Shown here: positions 34,746-43,529 of the stretch, piece by piece
Numbering within the stretch: the first letter of the stretch is position 1
Layout of the letters: the number at the start of each line of letters is the position of its first letter
From: an uncultured Lachnoclostridium sp.
GTDB lineage: Bacteria > Bacillota > Clostridia > Lachnospirales > Lachnospiraceae
Assembly: GCA_948330435.1 (NCBI GenBank)
Contig: CAOJBY010000006.1
Location: forward strand, 1 to 64,000
Direction: 5' to 3'
Length of the DNA: 64,000 nucleotides
Translations under genes and position numbers: made by a program
Notes under the pieces: generated by a model
Told to the model about the DNA's origin: nothing
The model's input: the letters and a program-made list of their open reading frames with translations, nothing else
The model's database searches: none

Positions 34746-36254
34746 CTACACCTCCAGCAGTTCTAAAATTGCCTGTAATTTTTCGTCCATGAGACGGTTC
34801 AGCCTTTCTCTCTCAGTCTTGAATCTGACAATCGTTTCCTCCGGAGAAAGAATCACTTTTTCTTCATTTGGAAATCCACAAAAATCAAAACTATAGCCAC
34901 TGTCAATAATTTCAGATACAGGTACTTTTCTTGCTTTCCATGTTTCTGTCAGAGAGTTATCTTCTTTTTCATCCTTAATCTCTGTCTTATTATCCCACCA
35001 CTCATCAATAACAGAAAAATCCTCTCTTTTAATAGGATTCTTTTTCATGGAAAATTTCTGCCCATCCGGTAAATCAAAACGATAAAACCATGTTTCCGTT
35101 GTTACCCCGTTATTATCGAAAAACAAAAGATTTGTAGTAATACTTGTATAAGGTGCAAAACAGGATTCTGGCAGGCGTATCACCGTATGCAAATTAAATT
35201 CTTCTACCAATTTCTTTTTAATCGCCGTCTTACTGTTATCACTTCCAAACATAATTCCGTCCGGCAGAACCACCCCGCATCTTCCGTTTTTGTTCAAACG
35301 GTACATAATTTCAATTAAAAACAAATCCGCTGTTTCTGAATTTCTAAGTTCAGGTGGGAAATTTTTTTGTACAATTTCAAGTTCTGATCCACCATAAGGC
35401 GGATTCATCAAAATCACATCAAACTTTTCATCGTCTGTATATTTTCTAACATTTTGTTCCAGGGAATTACCATGTATAATGTCTGGTTCCTCTATATCAT
35501 GAAGCATCATATTTGTTGCACACAGCATGTATGGGAGCTGCTTTTTTTCTACACCATAAAAAGATTTTTGCATAATATCCAGTTGTTCCACGGTAGGATT
35601 TTGCTTCTTCATATGCTCCAAAGCATCTACCAAAAACCCCCCTGTACCACATGCAAAATCTGCTACTTTATCTCCGATTCTGGGATCAACTTTATCTGTA
35701 ACAAAAGTAGTAATTGCTCTTGGTGTGAAAAATTCTCCATTGTTTTTCTGCAATCCTTTTAACAGCGTTTCATATACATCATTAAAGGAGTGGCGATCAC
35801 TGCCGTCATTAAAATCAATTTCATCAAACTCATTGATAACCTGTCTTAAAAGAACTCCATTTTTCATAAAATTGGATGATTCTTTCATAAACTCCTTAAC
35901 AAGCAAAGCCGGTCCGGTTGTATTTGTAAAAAGATAGACATCCTCATTCTTTTCATTTTTTATTGCATCACCTGACAATACTTTAAAGAGTTTATTATTT
36001 ATGAAATCAATAAGTTCTTCTCCCGTCATCTGATCCTTTACAGAAATGGAGGTCGCCCAATCTCTCCACCTGTATCCTTTGGGGATAACTGTCTTATAGT
36101 CCTCTTTTGTGAATTCCCATTCCTTTTCTTTATCATCAAATACTTTTAAAAACAGTATCCAAATAATCTGAGATAATCTCTGCTCATCTCCACCAACTCC
36201 TGCGTCATTTCGCATAATGTCTTGAAGTCTTTTAATTAAAGCTAATAAAGCCAT
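34746..36254 (-). CDS. hsdM: Type I restriction-modification DNA methyltransferase subunit
   Basis: N6-adenine methyltransferase of 502 residues. An N-terminal helical domain (IKRLQDIMRNDAGVGGDEQR) is followed by SAM motif I (VADFACGTGGFLVDAL near residue 200) and catalytic motif IV (LMNPPYGG near 285). It acts with HsdS to methylate the host sequence and with HsdR to restrict. It is three bases from hsdR and two from hsdS, so it is tightly coupled. Confidence 0.94.
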   Translation of the reverse strand: MALLALIKRLQDIMRNDAGVGGDEQRLSQIIWILFLKVFDDKEKEWEFTKEDYKTVIPKGYRWRDWATSISVKDQMTGEELIDFINNKLFKVLSGDAIKNEKNEDVYLFTNTTGPALLVKEFMKESSNFMKNGVLLRQVINEFDEIDFNDGSDRHSFNDVYETLLKGLQKNNGEFFTPRAITTFVTDKVDPRIGDKVADFACGTGGFLVDALEHMKKQNPTVEQLDIMQKSFYGVEKKQLPYMLCATNMMLHDIEEPDIIHGNSLEQNVRKYTDDEKFDVILMNPPYGGSELEIVQKNFPPELRNSETADLFLIEIMYRLNKNGRCGVVLPDGIMFGSDNSKTAIKKKLVEEFNLHTVIRLPESCFAPYTSITTNLLFFDNNGVTTETWFYRFDLPDGQKFSMKKNPIKREDFSVIDEWWDNKTEIKDEKEDNSLTETWKARKVPVSEIIDSGYSFDFCGFPNEEKVILSPEETIVRFKTERERLNRLMDEKLQAILELLEV

Positions 36255-36257
36255 ATC

Positions 36258-38642
36258 TCAACTCCTTTTATACAAATTCATCTCTAATTTTTTCATCACT
36301 TCCAAATAAGCTTCGAATCTTCCATCAAAAATTTTATGAATCATCAATGGCGTATAGCCCATGCTTTGTAATACGGGAAGTTTAAACACGTTTTTCTCTA
36401 ACAAATCAGAAAAATCTTGTGTCTTATATTCATTCAAAATTACTTCAATAATTATCCTCTTTTCACTATCCAATTCTTGTATAATATGAACCGTTCTAAG
36501 CCTTTCCAAACGTTCTTCTTTTGAAACAGGGGGAATCTTATACCCAACAAATGCTGCGATATCAAACTTATCAATATGATATCCTATCTGTTCCTGCATC
36601 TTTTTCACAAATTCATTAGATAATAATAAATCATCTAAAAATTTATTTTTATCATTTTCCGCCATAAATGCAGTATAAAACTCCTCATATGTTGGATATT
36701 GATCTAAAATATTATTTTTCACGCAACTGTCAATGTTTTCCCTGACTAAATTCCCGTTTTCATCACGATACTGAATAACCTCATCTTCAATCTTGACCGC
36801 CTGCCCCTTTACAAAAGCTTTTTCAAAATGCCTGATTGTTCCACCACCAGTAGTGATTTCTTGAGGACTCCCTTTCGGAAATTTCCCAGTACCATTCACA
36901 TTTGCAATCGCTACAGGTTCTCCATCAAATCCCGGATCTTCAAACTTTTTATAATTCTTTCTAAAATCTAAGATTGTAAAATGTAATTTGCTTTTCTTTT
37001 CATCACCAATCGTAAAATTCTCATTTATTCTTGTGCCACGTCCTATTGTTTGTTTAAACTCTGTTATGGAACCAATTGTTTTGTCCAATACAATTATTTC
37101 GCAAGTTTCACTATCAACACCTGTAGACATCAGTTTACTGGTTACAGCAATAACGGGATATTTTGTATTCGGATTCGTAAAGTTTTCCAGTTCCGCTTTT
37201 CCAATTTCATCATCACCGGTTATTTTCATAATGTATTTTGGATTTTCAGCCACAAGATCACCATTCAAATTTTTTAATTTTAAAACCATAGCATCTACAT
37301 GTTCAATATTTTCACAAAAAACAATTGTTTTTGCATATCTACATTCATTATCTATCATATAATCTGTAATTCTTTTTGCAACAGCTTCTCTTCGGGAATC
37401 TATTGCTATTGTCCTGTCAAACTCTTTTTGTTCATATATCCTGTTTTCAAGCGGTATTCCATGTATATCTACTTCACCCGGTTTCGGTATATATCCTTTT
37501 TCATCAATATCAAGCTCTACAGAAATCACTCTGTAGGGTGCTAAAAATCCATCTTCAATTCCCTGTTTTAATGAATATGTATAAACAGGTTTTCCGTCTG
37601 TTTCGGAACAGAAATATCCTATATTTGAGACATCTTCTGTCTCCTTAGGCGTTGCTGTCAACCCAAGCTGTGTGGCAAAACTAAAGTATTCCAAAATCTC
37701 ATGCCATACGCTATCTTCTGATGCAGACCCTCTATGGCACTCATCTATAATGATCAGATCAAAAAAATCTGGCGGGAGTTCTTTATAGTAATCTTTCTCT
37801 TTACTCTTTAATTGTTGGTAAAGAGCTGTATAAACCTCATATGCCGTATCTTTTTTGATTGTTTCCGATTTCATTTTCACCATTACGCCTGCGTCAACAA
37901 AAGGTTTAAAGTCTTTTTGCATCGTCTGGTCTGCCAATGCATTTCGGTCAACCAAATAGAGAATTTTCTTTTTTGTTTTTGATTTCCAAAGTCTCCAGAC
38001 AATTTGAAAAGCCGTATATGTTTTTCCTGTTCCTGTTGCCATAACCAAAAGAAGTCTTGTCTTATTTTGAGCGATTGCTTCTATTATTTTATTAATAGCT
38101 ATTCTTTGATAATATCTCGGCTTTTTAGGATTTGCTTTTGATGTATCAATATAATATGGCTGACTAATCAGTTTTATTTCATCTGTTGTCAGCTTTTTTT
38201 CTTTCATATACCTGTTCCACAAATCTTCCGGATATGGAAAGTCACTCATTTTCATAGTTGAATTGTTTAATCCGGTAATCATATCCTGCTCAATCAAATC
38301 CATGCCATTAGTTGCATATGCGAATGGTATATCAAGAATTGCTGCATAGTCAATCACTTGTTGATAGCCCTCCATTGCAGCATGTTCTAAACCTTTAGCT
38401 TCAACAAGAGCAAGGGGAATATAATTGTGGTATAAAAGCATATAATCTGCTTTTTTCTGTTCCCCCCTGGAAACCTTATCACCATTGATATTAACTCTTC
38501 CTGCTGTAAAATAATATTCCATAACAATATTGTCAGTGTTCTTTCCCCACCTTTCTTCGATTATGGGGGTAATGTGTAGACGTTTTGTGTTTTCCTCATT
38601 TTTTAATTGTTCTTGTAATTTATCGGGAGTAATCATTGTCAT
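36258..38642 (-). CDS. hsdR: Type I restriction enzyme, R subunit
   Basis: Translocase-nuclease of 794 residues. The N-terminal PD-(D/E)xK-type nuclease is visible as KKADYMLLYHNYIPLALVEAKG (in blocks, catalytic Glu and Lys near 80). The SF2 motor has Walker A MATGTGKTYTA near 205, the DECH box IIIDECHRG near 300, LTATPKETED and the late motif IGRGTRINE. The C-terminal EcoEI-like region completes the subunit. It cuts unmethylated DNA after translocation. Its upstream leader resembles that of the first fic gene. Confidence 0.94.
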   Translation of the reverse strand: MTMITPDKLQEQLKNEENTKRLHITPIIEERWGKNTDNIVMEYYFTAGRVNINGDKVSRGEQKKADYMLLYHNYIPLALVEAKGLEHAAMEGYQQVIDYAAILDIPFAYATNGMDLIEQDMITGLNNSTMKMSDFPYPEDLWNRYMKEKKLTTDEIKLISQPYYIDTSKANPKKPRYYQRIAINKIIEAIAQNKTRLLLVMATGTGKTYTAFQIVWRLWKSKTKKKILYLVDRNALADQTMQKDFKPFVDAGVMVKMKSETIKKDTAYEVYTALYQQLKSKEKDYYKELPPDFFDLIIIDECHRGSASEDSVWHEILEYFSFATQLGLTATPKETEDVSNIGYFCSETDGKPVYTYSLKQGIEDGFLAPYRVISVELDIDEKGYIPKPGEVDIHGIPLENRIYEQKEFDRTIAIDSRREAVAKRITDYMIDNECRYAKTIVFCENIEHVDAMVLKLKNLNGDLVAENPKYIMKITGDDEIGKAELENFTNPNTKYPVIAVTSKLMSTGVDSETCEIIVLDKTIGSITEFKQTIGRGTRINENFTIGDEKKSKLHFTILDFRKNYKKFEDPGFDGEPVAIANVNGTGKFPKGSPQEITTGGGTIRHFEKAFVKGQAVKIEDEVIQYRDENGNLVRENIDSCVKNNILDQYPTYEEFYTAFMAENDKNKFLDDLLLSNEFVKKMQEQIGYHIDKFDIAAFVGYKIPPVSKEERLERLRTVHIIQELDSEKRIIIEVILNEYKTQDFSDLLEKNVFKLPVLQSMGYTPLMIHKIFDGRFEAYLEVMKKLEMNLYKRS

Positions 38643-38712
38643 ATCAGTCTTCTTTCCTTAAATTTTTCATCTTCTATTTTATCCCAAAACCCTTTTGTTA
38701 TCAACATAATTC
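38643..38712 (-). repeat. hsdR leader, direct repeat with fic leader
   Basis: Bases 38673-38712 match 44437-44476 at 37 of 40 positions in the same orientation. In one minus-strand frame both encode LITKGFWDKIE, and two of the three differences are silent. The hsdR copy reads on to RRLI and a TGA that overlaps the hsdR start region. It is either a shared leader peptide or the tail of a lost gene family. Bases 38713-39131 hold no gene that I can support. Confidence 0.6.
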
Positions 38713-39131
38713 AATATGGATGTCATAAATCCACCATACGTCATAAGTGTGATTTAATGTGAAATTTTATAAATATGAAAATATGATAGGATTATAATTA
38801 GCAGATTTTGTACCGAATACACTGGGATAGTATGTTGCCAGAATACCTCAAAATAAGAATTTTGCCAAGATTGTAAAAAAGAAGCTCTATGACGGCTGTC
38901 AGAACAAGACATATCGTTTTAGATTTAAAGTATTGTCCTGACAGCAACGATTGAGATTAAGCGTTTTTCATTTTCAAGTGTTGAGTTTTCGTTAAAATTG
39001 GACTTAATATAGTTAATAGAATTGTGGTTGCGAAACACTAATGAATTTTAGTCAGCCATTTACAAGTCAGGCTCTTTTTCTGTGGAAAAATCACAAAATG
39101 CATTCATCTAAACGTTCAATTTGCCTACTAC

Positions 39132-39620
39132 TTATATTCGAACAACATTCACCGTATTTCCATGCTGCTGAATAAGCTTCACCAGATCGCTTACTTTAAG
39201 CCAAACGGTTGCAGTGTTGTCATTGGGGTGAACACCGATCAAGCCCTTATCATCCAGAAACTCCTTATCTAAAAACAACGTTACTTTACATTCGGCATCG
39301 TTTAGCAGACCAAGTGGTGTTACAGCCCCCGGAATCAAGTTCATTTTCTCCATTAAATCTTCGGCAGAAGCAAAAGACAATGGCCGTGTGTTATTAATTT
39401 TTCTAAATTCTTTCAAGTTGACCCGCTTATCACCTTTGACAGTAATGAGGTAATAGTTTCGCTTCTTATCATCCCGGACAAAGAGATTTTTTGCATCATA
39501 CTCAGGATATGGCACTTCAATGTTGGAAAGCTCGGCCATATTGTAAACTGCTTCGTGCTCGGTTATCTCGTGCCAGATATTTTCCTGTCTTAAATAATCA
39601 TAAATCTCCTGTTTGTTCAT
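39132..39620 (-). CDS. Prolyl-tRNA deacylase family protein (ProX/YbaK-like)
   Basis: Protein of 162 residues in the YbaK/ProXp family. Indicators are VYNMAELSNIEVPYPEYDAK, the lysine-bearing KNLFVRDDKKRNYYLITVKG block and GAVTPLGLLNDAECKVTLFLD, plus GVHPNDNTATVWLKVSDL. Relatives hydrolyse Ala-tRNA(Pro) or similar mischarged tRNA in trans. The protein has no synthetase domain. It stands alone between the restriction locus and small accessory genes. Confidence 0.88.
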   Translation of the reverse strand: MNKQEIYDYLRQENIWHEITEHEAVYNMAELSNIEVPYPEYDAKNLFVRDDKKRNYYLITVKGDKRVNLKEFRKINNTRPLSFASAEDLMEKMNLIPGAVTPLGLLNDAECKVTLFLDKEFLDDKGLIGVHPNDNTATVWLKVSDLVKLIQQHGNTVNVVRI

Positions 39621-39842
39621 ATCATTTATCCTTTCAAATTCTGATTTTATATTCGCTACAACTTCCAGGCAAACAAGAAATTGTCTCTTTCTTCATTGCA
39701 AATCCTTTTGTATTCTCTGTAGAATTCACAAATTTTTGAATATTTTTCTCGGGAGTAGATATACAATATAGTTTGCGGTTTTGAGTATAGAAACAGCCGC
39801 TTGATTCTCTTTTTAAAAATCAAGCGGCAAACATCTAATTAT

Positions 39843-39983
39843 TTACCAATCATCTTCTTCCTCTTCACGTTGATATTCGCTGTCATCCCAGTTATAAGTA
39901 TATTCTCCGGTTGTCCAACTGTAACCATCACGGTCAATATCTTCATAGTTTCCAGTTTCATAATTAAAACACCATTTTGACAT
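39843..39983 (-). CDS. Small acidic protein, 46 aa
   Basis: A 46-codon gene found by translating the intergenic region. AAGAGG lies seven bases before its ATG. The protein is rich in Tyr, Trp, Asp and Glu (SKWCFNYETGNYEDIDRDGY to EEEEDDW) and strongly acidic. It starts 34 bases after the end of the 362-aa gene on the same strand, so both may be one operon. A DNA mimic or small partner protein is possible, but no homology is claimed. Confidence 0.55.
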   Translation of the reverse strand: MSKWCFNYETGNYEDIDRDGYSWTTGEYTYNWDDSEYQREEEEDDW

Positions 39984-40016
39984 AATAATCATCCTCTTCG
40001 TGTACTAAAAACGCAA

Positions 40017-41105
40017 TTATTTCGCCCCTTTGGAGAGAATACATGATACTCTGTTGCAATGCTCGCTCAAATAGCAAGTTTCACAGATGATTTCTCTAAT
40101 CATCTGCATACGCAACTCATCATCACTTGGGAGCTGGTATTTCTCAATTTTTTTAATACCTATCGGATTACGCAAGCCATAATCAATTAGCTTACCATTT
40201 CCAGTCTTTATATATCGATAGACATCAGCACTGAAAGAAACACTGTCTCCAACATCTAATTCTTCAAATCCGGTCTTGTCCATCCAAACGTGATCTTCCT
40301 TGTCATCAAAACAAATGCCATCGGGATACATTCCACTGATGAAAATCCGTTTGAAACAAATGTGCTTTGCATTAACTTTCTCAATCTGTCCTTTGAACTC
40401 TAATAGATAATGAAAGAACCCACTAGCAAAACCCGAACGACAATCGCGACCCAAAGATGCAAGCTGAACACCAAGATATTCATCATAAGACATTTTCTCC
40501 GCACCGACAACATCTTTCTGAGAATCGGGATCGAAAAACACAATACCATTTTCACTGCTTACGCAATTCTTTTCGCCGTAATATGCAGCAAGCAAGGTTT
40601 CCTCGTTTGGATATTGAGCAATCAAAGCAGCAGCCTTTTTCAAACGAGCACTGTGTTCTTTGTTACATTTTCTTTCCTCTGATTGCCTTGCCTTTTCAAT
40701 TGCATTTTCAATGAAATTAATTTCATTTGATGTCAATAACGGCAACACATCCTCTTTGCAATCATACACTCCTTGCAGCAGACGTTTTCTGAATCGAAGA
40801 AGAACATCTTTCATCATCTTTTCTGAAAGGAACCGAGCTTTGTCAATTGAACAACTGTGGTAACAACCAGTGTTTATGTTGCCATAGCCTTTGCCATACA
40901 AAACAGCGGTATTCCATGGACATAAATAATGTTCCTTTTGTACCAATCGTCCTCGCTTTAATCCCTCTTCAAATTCAGGAAAAATCTTAGGATTGCCGCA
41001 ACCCTCATGATCCTCCACCCAAAAGCCGGACGCACCTTGAGCGACATTTTGAATCATTACATCCAAGGTCTCAATCGTTGCTCTTTTCGTTTTGTCGTTT
41101 CGCAT
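40017..41105 (-). CDS. Hypothetical Cys-rich protein, 362 aa
   Basis: Not recognised. Cysteines cluster at the N-terminus (HEGCGNPK, YLCPWN, GCYHSCS) and at the C-terminus (ICETCYLSEHCNRVSC), suggesting two metal sites. Between them is a helical region with repeated Lys/Ala (EHSARLKKAAALIAQYP) and a beta region of possible OB type (GDSVSFSADVYRYIKTGNGK). ACGGAGG precedes the ATG. The following 46-aa acidic gene may be its partner. The hairpin element copy C lies in the upstream gap. Confidence 0.6.
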   Translation of the reverse strand: MRNDKTKRATIETLDVMIQNVAQGASGFWVEDHEGCGNPKIFPEFEEGLKRGRLVQKEHYLCPWNTAVLYGKGYGNINTGCYHSCSIDKARFLSEKMMKDVLLRFRKRLLQGVYDCKEDVLPLLTSNEINFIENAIEKARQSEERKCNKEHSARLKKAAALIAQYPNEETLLAAYYGEKNCVSSENGIVFFDPDSQKDVVGAEKMSYDEYLGVQLASLGRDCRSGFASGFFHYLLEFKGQIEKVNAKHICFKRIFISGMYPDGICFDDKEDHVWMDKTGFEELDVGDSVSFSADVYRYIKTGNGKLIDYGLRNPIGIKKIEKYQLPSDDELRMQMIREIICETCYLSEHCNRVSCILSKGAK

Positions 41106-41347
41106 ATCTACACCTCCGTTAATAAGTGCTGCAAATAGCAGCCTGACATGCTAACGAAGATTAGGCATTCATGTGTGTAAAAACACCAAACATATTATAT
41201 ATCAAAATACGACTGCTTTCAATGAGCGAATGAAAATAGCTGTCATAAAATTAACCCAAAATTCACAAGCTTAACACCTGTCATAAGATGGATTTCAGAA
41301 TTGCATTTACAAGTTTAAAGGGTATTTGCAAACGGAATAGCGTATAT

Positions 41348-41577
41348 CAGTTCAGACGGGCAGCGGTAAAGTGGGCGGACAGGTTTTTCCAATATCAGGT
41401 GTCCGGCTGTTCATGAACGCTCCGTATGATAGGAACGAACATTATCAAGATAGCCTACAGCTATGAAAATCCTATATAGATAATGTACGTTCATAGCATA
41501 CGGAGTGTACGATGAACCGTCCGAACACCGATATGAAAAAACCTGTCCGCCCGCTTTGCCGCTGCCCGTCTGAACTG
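41348..41577 (+). repeat. Large hairpin element, copy C
   Basis: The 230 bp form one long hairpin. Outer arms of 43 bp (41348-41390 and 41535-41577) are Watson-Crick at 40 positions; two of the other three are G-T on this strand. The core from TGTCCGGCTGTTCATGAACG to the centre follows copy B closely, including CTCCGTATG/CATACGGAG and CATTATC/GATAATG. The stem pair C-G in copy B (13768 with 13865) is T-A here (41414 with 41512). The element lies between divergent genes. The rest of the gap (41106-41347 and 41578-41629) shows nothing else. Confidence 0.85.
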
Positions 41578-41629
41578 TTCAATAAACCTCAGCATAAATT
41601 CAATAATATTAGTCACCCCGCATTATTTA

Positions 41630-41658
41630 TTGACAAACAGGCAAACTTGCCCTATGCT
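41630..41658 (+). promoter_or_regulatory. Promoter of zinc-ribbon small protein gene
   Basis: TTGACA and TATGCT are separated by 17 bp, about 55 bases before the ATG. GGCAAACTTGCC in the spacer is a near palindrome and could bind a regulator. Confidence 0.6.
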
Positions 41659-41712
41659 GAACCTGTACCACCTCTTAGCAAGGACACACAGTCGAGAAAG
41701 TGAGGATTCTAT

Positions 41713-42114
41713 ATGATTTCGGAAAGAATTGATTTATCAAATATTTTTGCCATATCCAAGTCCAATCAGCCTGTTTTGTCTGCTTCAAAACTCGGACGTT
41801 CTTTTGCTTCCGTATTTTACAATTCCATGAAAAAAAATTCCATGCCTACAGGCAGCCCTGTTGACATGGATGCTCAGCTATCTTCCGAAGCTGCAACGAG
41901 TAAGATCGGCCAGTTAACTGCGGAAGCCGAGGATAAATTCTGTTCGATGTGCGGTTCCAGAATTAAGGAAGACGGCACCTGCCCCATCTGCATTGTGCCT
42001 GTTTTCATATCCGGTAATTCCAGGTCTTTCAACCAACAGATTTCCCAGACCGGAAGTACACACTCCACAGACGCAAACAGGGTTACTTTTTCTTATAACC
42101 GCAGAAAATCTTAG
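41713..42114 (+). CDS. Hypothetical protein with zinc ribbon, 133 aa
   Basis: Not recognised. The N-terminal 75 residues are Ser-rich and of low complexity. A C-x2-C-x9-C-x2-C ribbon follows (CSMCGSRIKEDGTCPIC, about residues 77-93), then a Ser/Gln/Thr tail. GTGAGG lies before the ATG and a good promoter is visible. It is convergent with the XRE membrane regulator. A small structural or regulatory role is all that can be suggested. Confidence 0.55.
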   Translation: MISERIDLSNIFAISKSNQPVLSASKLGRSFASVFYNSMKKNSMPTGSPVDMDAQLSSEAATSKIGQLTAEAEDKFCSMCGSRIKEDGTCPICIVPVFISGNSRSFNQQISQTGSTHSTDANRVTFSYNRRKS

Positions 42115-42142
42115 CTTTCTGCGGTTTATAAACACAAAAAGC

Positions 42143-42766
42143 TCATCTTTTCCCTTTTAATAAAATGAGATCCGTACAAATGCAAACAGCCAGATACACC
42201 AGCCAACATAAACAAAAAGCTATATAAGAATTTCCCAGGTCAGGAATCGGCATCAGCATCCAGCCAAAACCACCCAAAATCCCCTGTATGCAATTAAACA
42301 CACAGGAAATGGGAATCAAAGCCAGAATCCATACGTTGATTACCCCAAACCATCTGAGGGCACTTTTTCTGTGTTCTCCCACAAACTGCCCCACCGCAGT
42401 AATCATGCATCCCATAGCCATGATAATCAGTCCAATGGCAACCGCCCCTGGTATCTGCTTCTCCACCCATATGATAATCGCCGCAACCAGGCCGACAAAG
42501 TTAAGAGCCGTTCCCGCTGCCGTGAAAACCCTGGCATCCTGCTTCTCCACAGGATCGTCCGGTTTAGGTTCAATTCCTTTTAGAAGATAATCGGTTGTCA
42601 CCTCAAAGCATTCGCTTAGAAGAATAATCTTTTCCAAGTCCGGCAAGCTCTGCTCACTCTCCCACTTTGATACCGTCTGCCTTGCCACGCCAATCTGATC
42701 CGCCAGACCCTCCTGGGACATTCCCTTTGCCTTTCTCAATGTCTGTATTCTGTCTGCTATGTTCAT
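42143..42766 (-). CDS. XRE-family regulator with membrane domain
   Basis: Protein of 207 residues. The N-terminal helix-turn-helix is clear (GMSQEGLADQIGVARQTVSK, then WESEQSLPDLEKI). After residue 80 come four hydrophobic segments, suggesting a membrane-bound sensor. GGGAGGG precedes the ATG. Upstream, CTATCATTGATAG (42788-42800) and a further CTATCA are candidate autoregulatory sites. No partner gene is adjacent. Confidence 0.82.
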   Translation of the reverse strand: MNIADRIQTLRKAKGMSQEGLADQIGVARQTVSKWESEQSLPDLEKIILLSECFEVTTDYLLKGIEPKPDDPVEKQDARVFTAAGTALNFVGLVAAIIIWVEKQIPGAVAIGLIIMAMGCMITAVGQFVGEHRKSALRWFGVINVWILALIPISCVFNCIQGILGGFGWMLMPIPDLGNSYIAFCLCWLVYLAVCICTDLILLKGKR

Positions 42767-42923
42767 ATAATCTTTGTCCCTCCCAATCTATCATTGATAG
42801 GAGCATTCTATCAGAAACAGCCGTTGCATTGCCACCAGATATCCGTGGAAAAATGTCAACGGAGACTGACAATCGAGGAATAAGGATGCTTCTGCTGTTG
42901 ATGCAGGCAAATCTCTGGTGCCT

Positions 42924-43529
42924 CTATAAATCTTCCGTTTTATATACGGCATATCCCTCATAGTAGTAGCTATAGTCAATACCTTTCATATAAATCTCTC
43001 TGTCATCAATTTTATCCGTCAATGCCCGTTCTAAAACATGCTTTATTTCAATATCTTTTATGGGACTTCTTTCCATCGCCAGGAGATAATCATCCTTGTC
43101 AACCAGGCTCCAGTCAACCACAAGCTTCAATTCCTTTTTCAGCATGAAATCAAGCCAGATTCTTGTACTGCGGCCATTCCCCTCACGGAACGGATGTGCA
43201 ATATTCATCTCCACATACTTCTCTATTATCTCATCAAATGTTGACTGGGGCATTTTCTCAATATTTTCGATCGCTGCCTGCAGGTACATAACAGGTGCAA
43301 ATCGAAAATTGCCTTTTGCAAGATTAACCTCTCTCACTTTTCCCGCAAAATCATAGATCTCCTCAAATAAATACCTGTGAATTGCAGCAAGCATACGAAA
43401 CGTCCCGGCTTCGTAATCCTTTAAATGGCTGCTTTCGAACAATTCTATGGCTCTCTTTTTGCTTATTTTTTCTTCCATCCTTGCCAATTCGGCTGAATCC
43501 TTGATGCCAAGTTTATTTTCTAAGGCCAT
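42924..43529 (-). CDS. Fic/DOC family protein, second of tandem pair
   Basis: Protein of 201 residues with a complete Fic motif, HPFREGNGRSTR (112-123), which transfers AMP or another nucleotide moiety to target hydroxyls. The flap YDFAGKVREVNLAKGNFRFA precedes it. A C-terminal extension with VDWSLVDKDDYLLAM follows. No clear inhibitory helix is visible within it. Its start overlaps the end of the first fic gene by ten bases, so the products are made together. Confidence 0.87.
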   Translation of the reverse strand: MALENKLGIKDSAELARMEEKISKKRAIELFESSHLKDYEAGTFRMLAAIHRYLFEEIYDFAGKVREVNLAKGNFRFAPVMYLQAAIENIEKMPQSTFDEIIEKYVEMNIAHPFREGNGRSTRIWLDFMLKKELKLVVDWSLVDKDDYLLAMERSPIKDIEIKHVLERALTDKIDDREIYMKGIDYSYYYEGYAVYKTEDL

